A stretch of 27,500 bases of DNA, taken from assembly GCA_030674155.1 (NCBI GenBank), contig CM060320.1, positions 9,854,400 to 9,881,899 of the forward strand, read 5' to 3'. How positions within the stretch are numbered: the stretch's first letter is position 1; each line of letters opens with the position of its first letter. This stretch comes from Stramonita haemastoma (taxonomy: Eukaryota; Mollusca; Gastropoda; Neogastropoda; Muricidae). The position numbers and the translations under genes were made by a program. Of this stretch, positions 22,377 through 27,500 are shown in pieces. The notes beneath the pieces are model-generated. The model was not told the DNA's origin. It searched no databases and worked only from the letters and a program-made list of their open reading frames with translations.

Positions 22377-22849
22377 ATGCCGTTCAATGATCAATCAGAG
22401 AAAATACAGTGATTAGTATTTTAGAGAACAATTTGGTCAGCAGCTGTTGATTTCTATTCTATTCAAACAATTTATTATATAAAATATATAAAAAAACAAC
22501 AACAACTCCCCCCCCCCCCCCCCCACAAACCCACTTTATTATTATGTAACAAACAGGGAAATTTATTTTATTTGAACCTTGCAGTCCCATAATCGAACTC
22601 TGCTAGTAAGTTTCCCAGCAGGATGTCACCGAAGGGAATGTTTTGAAGAGGAGGAAGGAAGGGAAAGGAGGACTGGGGGAAGTGGCCAGTGCTAAAAGAT
22701 TGATAAATAACCTTAGTGAAAATAAATGGGTTTTTTTTTAATTCTTTCTGATTTCAAAAAGCAAGTCTTCTACCCAGAAATGGACAGTTTCCCTCTTGCG
22801 TCAATAGAAACAAATGCATGCTTTCTCTCAATGCATACACAACCAAGCG
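22377..22849. other. Intronic, no recognised feature except poly-C
   Basis: AT-rich with poly-C of 17 at 22508-22524 and a G/A-rich stretch near 22640-22680. Nothing else was recognised. Confidence 0.6.
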
Positions 22850-23137
22850 CGTGCGCACACACGCACACACACACAAACCATTCTACACAAACACACATAC
22901 CATTTTTCACACACAAACCCCCTCCCCCCCAACACACACACAAACACACCCCCCCCCCCAACACACACACAAACACACCCCCCCCCCCAACACACACTAC
23001 AACCCCCCCCCCCCCCAACTACAATATAAACGTCCCCCTCCCAACACTCCCCCCCCCAACACACACACTACAAACCCCCTTCAAACCCCCCCCCCCAACA
23101 CACACACCACCACCCCCTACACACCCCCCCCCCCCGC
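22850..23137. repeat. C-rich/CA complex repeat directly after a PKC donor
   Basis: Alternating CACACA and runs of 7 to 14 C. In PKC sense this is a tract of nearly 290 nt of G-runs separated by TGTGTG, starting 3 nt after the GT of the donor at 23139. Confidence 0.96.
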
Positions 23138-23139
23138 AC

Positions 23140-23323
23140 CTTTCCGAAGCTCCCTTTGCCGAGCACTTTGATGAAGTTGAAGTCCTGCAGCCTGAAGCGG
23201 TCAGAGGACATGGCCCAGTCAGAGGAGGGGACTTGGGTCTGAACCCCCCGTGGTTGTTGTCAGACGCCAGCAGCTTGTCCGAACCCAGGCTGTAGTCATT
23301 GCCCCCGCCCTCACTCTCTGAAT
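23140..23323 (-). CDS. PRKCE: PKC exon: hinge to glycine-rich loop, with a one-base frame disruption
   Basis: Acceptor CTGTTACAG/ATTCAG, donor GGAAAG/GTGCGG. Entering from the previous exon the frame reads [15 protein letters not shown] and continues to SDNNHGG. The kinase start sits in a different frame: [19 protein letters not shown] then [13 protein letters not shown], whose GKGSFGK is the ATP-binding glycine loop. The switch falls in a run of six G on the sense strand (plus-strand C at 23244-23249). Observed length is 184 nt; phase agreement with both neighbours requires 3n+2, for example 185. Read literally after splicing, the frame ends at TGA formed by the junction AGG/TGATG. In the kinase frame, TGA lies just upstream of the G-run, so neither frame is open across the exon. 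A homopolymer miscount is the simplest explanation; a true mutation is possible. Confidence 0.88.
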
Positions 23324-23715
23324 CTGTAACAGTCACACCTGTACTTACTCTCTGAAACAGGTCACACCTGCTTTCACTCTCTCAATCAACACACTTTACA
23401 CCTGCCTTCACTATAAAAAGGAAACAGTTCCCACCCACTGTAATATTTTTTAAAATCATGAAATTTTCCATAGTGTCTAAATCAAACAATGATCTAGGTT
23501 CTTAAAAACCCAAGAAAAACAAACCACTGAAACATATTCTAAAAAACACAATGTACTATGACCACACACGTAGAACTTTCTAACGGCTGCATCACTGAAA
23601 AAGTCACACGATACACTAACTGACTGGGAACCAATGTATGCTGCACAAACACACACACACACACCACCAGGACATACATTGTGAACGTGAACTGAAAATT
23701 TTGCAGAGTACTTAC

Positions 23716-23770
23716 TGGAATGTTCCTCCTGTGTTAAGGATGTCTTGTTGGGGGAGTCTCCAAGGGATTG
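23716..23770 (-). CDS. PRKCE: PKC exon: short hinge (V3) segment
   Basis: A 55-nt exon, phase 0 in and phase 1 out, encoding QSLGDSPNKTSLTQEEHS plus one base. The acceptor TTTTTCCAG/CAATCC and donor TCCA/GTAAGT are near consensus. Low-complexity Ser/Thr/Glu-rich sequence is expected in the hinge between C1b and the kinase domain, which is the least conserved part of PKC epsilon, so identity rests on position, strong splice signals and phase agreement with both neighbours rather than on similarity. It may be a cassette exon, but at 55 nt (not a multiple of three) skipping would shift the frame. Confidence 0.75.
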
Positions 23771-24159
23771 CTGGAAAAACACACAGCACAAACCTCCAGT
23801 CAATGTTGAGAGAAATGCAAAGCTTCATTCTTAGTTTTGGGTTTGATTATATCAAAGTCCCAGCCAAGCTAACTAATCCACGGACTGTACTATCAATCAA
23901 GCACCATACGTCTGAAGTTTTACTCCCAGTATGAACTGCAAAAATATGCAGTAAAATCCAAACAGTATCACTGAAAAAGACAAGGCAGAAATAGTACCAG
24001 ACATGAGTGCCACAGAATATCTCACAAGAACATCATCTGACCAACTAAACAAACACAACATACAAAAAAAGGATCATAGGTTTAGTAACAGTTCCCCCCC
24101 CCCCAATTCAAGTGTGCTCCAGCTTTTTACAGGTAGGGGAAACAATAACAAGCCCATGC

Positions 24160-26063
24160 ATTATCTATATGAGTCATTCTTTGCTTTTGGTCACTAAAAG
24201 AGGTCCTAGGACCTCAAATTTCAAAATCATTGGATGGATTTTAAAGTGGGCAGTTTAAGTACATCAAGGAAAGGAGAATCAGCTGCAGAAGAAATAAAAT
24301 TGATGGCATAACCCGCTTTTCTGTTATTTCTCATGGAAGGTGATGGGTGTCAAAATGTAACCGTGTTACACTGCTACACCAATTTATCCATAACGTCTCT
24401 GATTTTAATGAAATGACAATATACATGGGCTTACCTGTTAGTAATACATGTTAGTAGTGTTGACAAGCAAGATTTACGATATTGGAGGTTTATGTGCATT
24501 TTCAGCTAATGAAGATTTTTGCGACACCGTAACACAGTTACACCTTAACCAAAACAGTTTTTTAAAAAGAGTTGTAAAATAGAATATTTACTATTACCAT
24601 GTTATATATTTGTTTACTAGCTTTTTAAGTAAAATGCACAGTGCTAAAAGTACTGAGAACAATTTTGCAGTAAATAAATTAAAATAAACTTAAAACATAA
24701 CTGTGTTACACAAGACACAAACACAGAAACAAAGAGCACAACATCAAGGAAACCTTGATAATTTTATTGAAACAGTTAACTTGTCTCATTCTTTTGCTCA
24801 CAAAAGCTTTTAACTCATTCAGGCACCTCAAGTCACAGTTTCAATGTTTAATTCAACTGTTAGAAGGTTGTTGTTTTTGTTTTTATTCTAAAATAAATGA
24901 TCTGATGCACTGCGTTTCACGCTACACGACGAAGCACCAGGAATTTGTGTCAGTTGCTCAGCACTGCTGATATCATTTTTCTTACTCATTTCATGTTTCA
25001 TATTCATAAAACAGGTGTTACTCTCAAATAACAAAGAACAAAACAAAAAAATGCACTGCATCATGGAAAAAAAGTATGATCGTTCAACAAACTGAACCTG
25101 CGTTACACGTGACACTGCACGGAATCAAAGTTTTTTCAAACATGTGGACAAATCTTCCTTCACTTCACATCATAAAGTGAATATAAGTTATTAAGAAACA
25201 TTATTCATGCTGGTAATTGCTATTAAGTTGGATTACATGCTGATTTTACTAGAAAGTTGACAATTGACCTCTGACCCGTAACTGCGTTACGCTATGAAAA
25301 TAAGTGTGACACGATACAAACTATTAAGTCATTCTCGCCTCCTTCTGGGAATTTCTGCTTGAAATGTCATGAGTCCATGCTGTCTGGTGAATGAATTTAG
25401 CAGACATTCACTGGTGATTGTTGCTGGTGTCATTTGCCAAGTACGGGATTTTGAAAATTCAGGCATAACTGTGTTACATTTCGACACGAAAACTTCAAAA
25501 TTGTATCAAGGATGTGTTTAAACATTCTTATGTTAATAAATGCCTTTAATCATCTCATTATGATGAACTTTAAGCATCTCCATGACCATCTTTAGCCAAG
25601 TGATCACTACGGCAAAGCAGACGATCCAAAGTTTTCGTCGGGCTCTGTTACGCGACTCGTAACGCAGTAACGGCTTACTTTGGACGTCTAAATATCAAAG
25701 TTGAAAAGTTAAGTGCAATATTTTTGTACAGGATAATGTTGAACAATGTATTCTTTTGTTAGTAAAAAAGAAAATATAAGGTTTATTTGCATTGAAGACT
25801 TGTAAACTGCTTATGTTGAACACTGCATCTGCCTGTCCCCTTTTCAGATGCTATTTTTTGACTGTTTTTTCCCATTCGATTGCAATTTCTCAAAAACAGG
25901 CCAAACAAACAAATATCCCTTGATACTGTAATTTCTTTAACCATATTAGGATGTTTTTATTCATAGTGCATTGAAAAGAAACAACTCTTATGAAAATAAA
26001 ATCCATCTATTGTAGATCGCCCCAAATAGTGACCAAGAGCAAAGAATGACTCATATACATAAT
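24160..26063. mobile_element. 1.9-kb element with 37-nt terminal inverted repeats, no coding capacity
   Basis: The left arm 24160-24196 and right arm 26027-26063 are reverse complements at 35 of 37 positions; the shared core is TATATGAGTCATTCTTTGCT then TTGGTCACTA. A further weaker match (ATGGATTTTA) is found inward of both arms. The interior has no open frame of note and, unlike the rest of the window, no CA or GA microsatellites; instead it carries periodic GTAAC..GTTAC motifs. No target-site duplication was identified, so the exact ends are uncertain. It lies wholly within the 2.9-kb PKC intron and looks like a non-autonomous DNA transposon or related repeat. Confidence 0.65.
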
Positions 26064-26335
26064 TCTCTTTAACAAAGTAAATTATCAATGGCCTACAAAA
26101 CCTGCCAAAGTCTTATGCTTATGTTACCTCCTCCAATTTTTCCAGCCACTGGTACCTCCAAATAAGCAAACATGAAGAATATAAGTGTTCAGATTCCTTT
26201 ATTACACTGTAATACTTTTGCACAAAAAGCAAAAAGAAAAAAAGTTGACTCTGATTTCCCGCCAATCTTGCTGACATTTAACCATCTTCAACTCTTTACC
26301 CATTTCTGGAACCAATCTCCAGCAATAACTCTTTG

Positions 26336-26690
26336 GAGAAGTCTCTCCCTCCTTCCCTCTCTCTTAGTGTCTTTCTCTCTCAGTGTCTGTCTGTCTGTCT
26401 GTCTCTGTCTCCCTCTCTCTCAGTGTCTGTCTGTCTCTGTCTGTCTGTCTCCCTCTCTCTCAGTGTCTGTCTGTCTGTCCCTGTCTGTTTCTGTCTCTCT
26501 CTCACTCTCTCCTCTCTCAGTGTCCCCCCTTCTCTCTCTCTCTGTGTCTGTCTGCCTGTCTCTCTCTCTGTGTTTCAGAGTCTGTCTGTATGTCTCTGTC
26601 TCTCTCCGTGTGTGTGTGTCTCTCTCTCCCTCCCCCCCCTCTCTCTCTCTGTCTGTCTCTCTCTCTCCCCCTCCCTCTCTCTGACCCTGA
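26336..26690. repeat. CT/CTGT polypyrimidine tract
   Basis: About 350 nt of nearly pure pyrimidine (CTCTCT, CTGTCTGTCTGT) on plus, ending next to the donor of exon 26692-26834. It generates several long spurious open frames. Confidence 0.96.
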
Positions 26691-26691
26691 C

Positions 26692-26834
26692 CTTTTTCGG
26701 TGGTTTGGCAGTGGGTCCCGGGCGTTCCCGGAAGAATCCCATCTCCTGCAGGATCTGTGCCATGTGCCGCGTGTTGGTGCCGCAGTTGTTGGCCACGTTC
26801 CTTTGGCACCGCTTGTGGATGTTCATTCGGCACA
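26692..26834 (-). CDS. PRKCE: PKC exon: second half of C1b zinc finger and start of hinge
   Basis: This 143-nt exon enters in phase 1 and leaves in phase 0. It encodes 47 complete codons beginning [18 protein letters not shown], the last part of a C1 domain with the Cys/His zinc ligands C, H, C and C in the expected spacing (CxMNxHxxCxxxVxxxCG). C1b binds diacylglycerol or phorbol ester and recruits the kinase to membrane. The following MAQILQEMG and PPKK residues resemble the PKC epsilon post-C1b segment. The acceptor is CACGCAG/TGTGCC and the donor is AAAAAG/GTCAGG. The split first codon would be a valine if the previous exon ends in G, as in the family. The preceding exon is outside or unrecognised. 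The acceptor lies inside the first unit of an intronic minisatellite, and the donor is followed at once by a purine tract of about 350 nt in sense orientation. Confidence 0.9.
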
Positions 26835-26990
26835 CTGCGTGTCAAACACACTGCCATTATCGGCACACTGCATGCCAAACACATTGTCATCATTGGCACA
26901 TTGCATGCCAAACACACCACCATCATCGGCACACTGTATGCAAAACACATTGTCATTATTGGCATACTGCATTGGCATAACACACTGCCA
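26827..26990. repeat. 33-bp minisatellite whose first unit contains a PKC acceptor
   Basis: Five units of CGGCACACTGCATGCCAAAC followed by ACATTGTCATCAT, starting near 26828, 26861, 26895, 26927 and 26961. Unit 1 spans the exon boundary at 26834/26835. Confidence 0.93.
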
Positions 26991-27043
26991 TTACATAAAA
27001 CTATCTACAACATGCAGCTAGGAAACATTTGATATGCAACAGA

Positions 27044-27400
27044 TCGTAGTTTTTGTACATATTATCATAGCAATCCTGAAATTCTCAAAACTCTGGCACT
27101 TCTTTATATCGTTCTCCAGCACTTGCGCACACGTTAAAACCCATTCTGCTTTTTGGAAGAGTAGGCCATTGCATGCCGGTGGGAATGGATGGCAAAATTG
27201 ACAAAACTGCTCACACACAGGGACTGGATGTAAAAAAGCACACAAGTGCTTATTCCATTATGCTTGAAATAAAAGAATTTTTTTAAAAAAAAGAATGAAA
27301 AAGCATCTTTTATAGTTTTTGTACACAATATGTTTTTGCTTATCATAGTAGTTTTGAAATCCTGAAAACTCTGGCACTTCCTCACATCATTCTCCAGCAC
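27044..27400. repeat. Diverged direct repeats flanking a SINE-like copy
   Basis: TAGTTTTTGTACA..TATCATAG..AATCCTGAAA..CTCTGGCACTTC..TCTCCAGCACT occurs at about 27046-27123 and again at about 27314-27401. The SINE-like copy lies between. The two arms differ by several substitutions and a short indel. Confidence 0.8.
27121..27300 (+). mobile_element. SINE-like repeat copy, 5' truncated
   Basis: Begins TTGCGCACACGTTAAAAC, then AGTAGGCCATTGCATGCC, then GGGAATGGATGGCAA and GTGCTTATTCCATTATGC with an A-rich end. Collinear with the copy at 21798 but without its first 65 nt. Confidence 0.75.
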
Positions 27401-27500
27401 TGAAGAGGTTAAAAAAAAACTTTGCTGGGACTCGAGGATCTAGGCTGACAGAGTGTAAAGCTGTATACAGGCAAACAAACACCTGACAACTGACAGAAAG
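27401..27500. other. Intronic sequence, nothing recognised
   Basis: No exon seen; the next upstream PKC exon (first part of C1b) must be beyond the edge. Confidence 0.5.

Noticed and set aside
24192..24196. CACTA-type transposon end
   Set aside because: CACTA sits at the inner side of the inverted arm, not at its outer end.
24094..26160. A hidden PKC exon in the long intron
   Set aside because: Phases of the flanking exons already agree and no kinase or C1 sequence is present.
26172..27032. Several frames of 170-215 residues
   Set aside because: Products of the CT tract and minisatellite on the strand opposite a real PKC exon.

Overview
This is an animal nuclear window, most likely from a mollusc and probably a gastropod. 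That placement is inferred from spliced genes with GT-AG introns, heavy CA/GT, GA/CT and poly-C microsatellites, several SINE-like repeats with a box (GGATGAGAC then AAACCRAGG) that I associate with molluscan genomes, and a lophotrochozoan-style novel protein kinase C. No prokaryotic genes, operons, rRNA, intact tRNA or CRISPR array are visible.

The one well-supported gene is the 3' half of a novel-type PKC, epsilon class (PRKCE-like), on the minus strand from 26834 down to the stop at 18145. Nine coding exons can be placed to the base: the end of the C1b zinc finger, a short hinge exon, the hinge-to-glycine-loop exon, five exons that carry most of the kinase domain, and the exon with the V5 C-terminal tail. 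All internal boundaries are GT-AG and the phases agree, with one exception: exon 23140-23323 needs one more base (or two fewer) in a six-G run, otherwise the spliced frame hits TGA at the next junction. The C2 domain, C1a and the first part of C1b must lie beyond 27500.

The introns hold the most unusual material. A 1.9 kb element with 37-nt inverted ends (24160-26063) contains a GTAAC..GTTAC motif recurring about every 170-210 bp. Two minisatellites (21239-21586 and 26827-26990) have copied the neighbouring 3' splice site into the intron, creating decoy acceptors. G-rich tracts begin within about 20 nt of several 5' splice sites. SINE-like copies lie at about 20827, 21798 and 27121.

From 18144 leftward to about 4 kb no coding exon is recognisable. 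The stretch could be a long PKC 3'UTR plus intergenic DNA; it carries tandem duplications, a tRNA-like SINE head joined to a 14-unit minisatellite, a decayed 27-nt repeat array and many microsatellites. At the far left a possible terminal coding exon of a convergent plus-strand gene ends at 883, and the window opens inside a rearranged retroelement copy whose inversion looks like twin priming.
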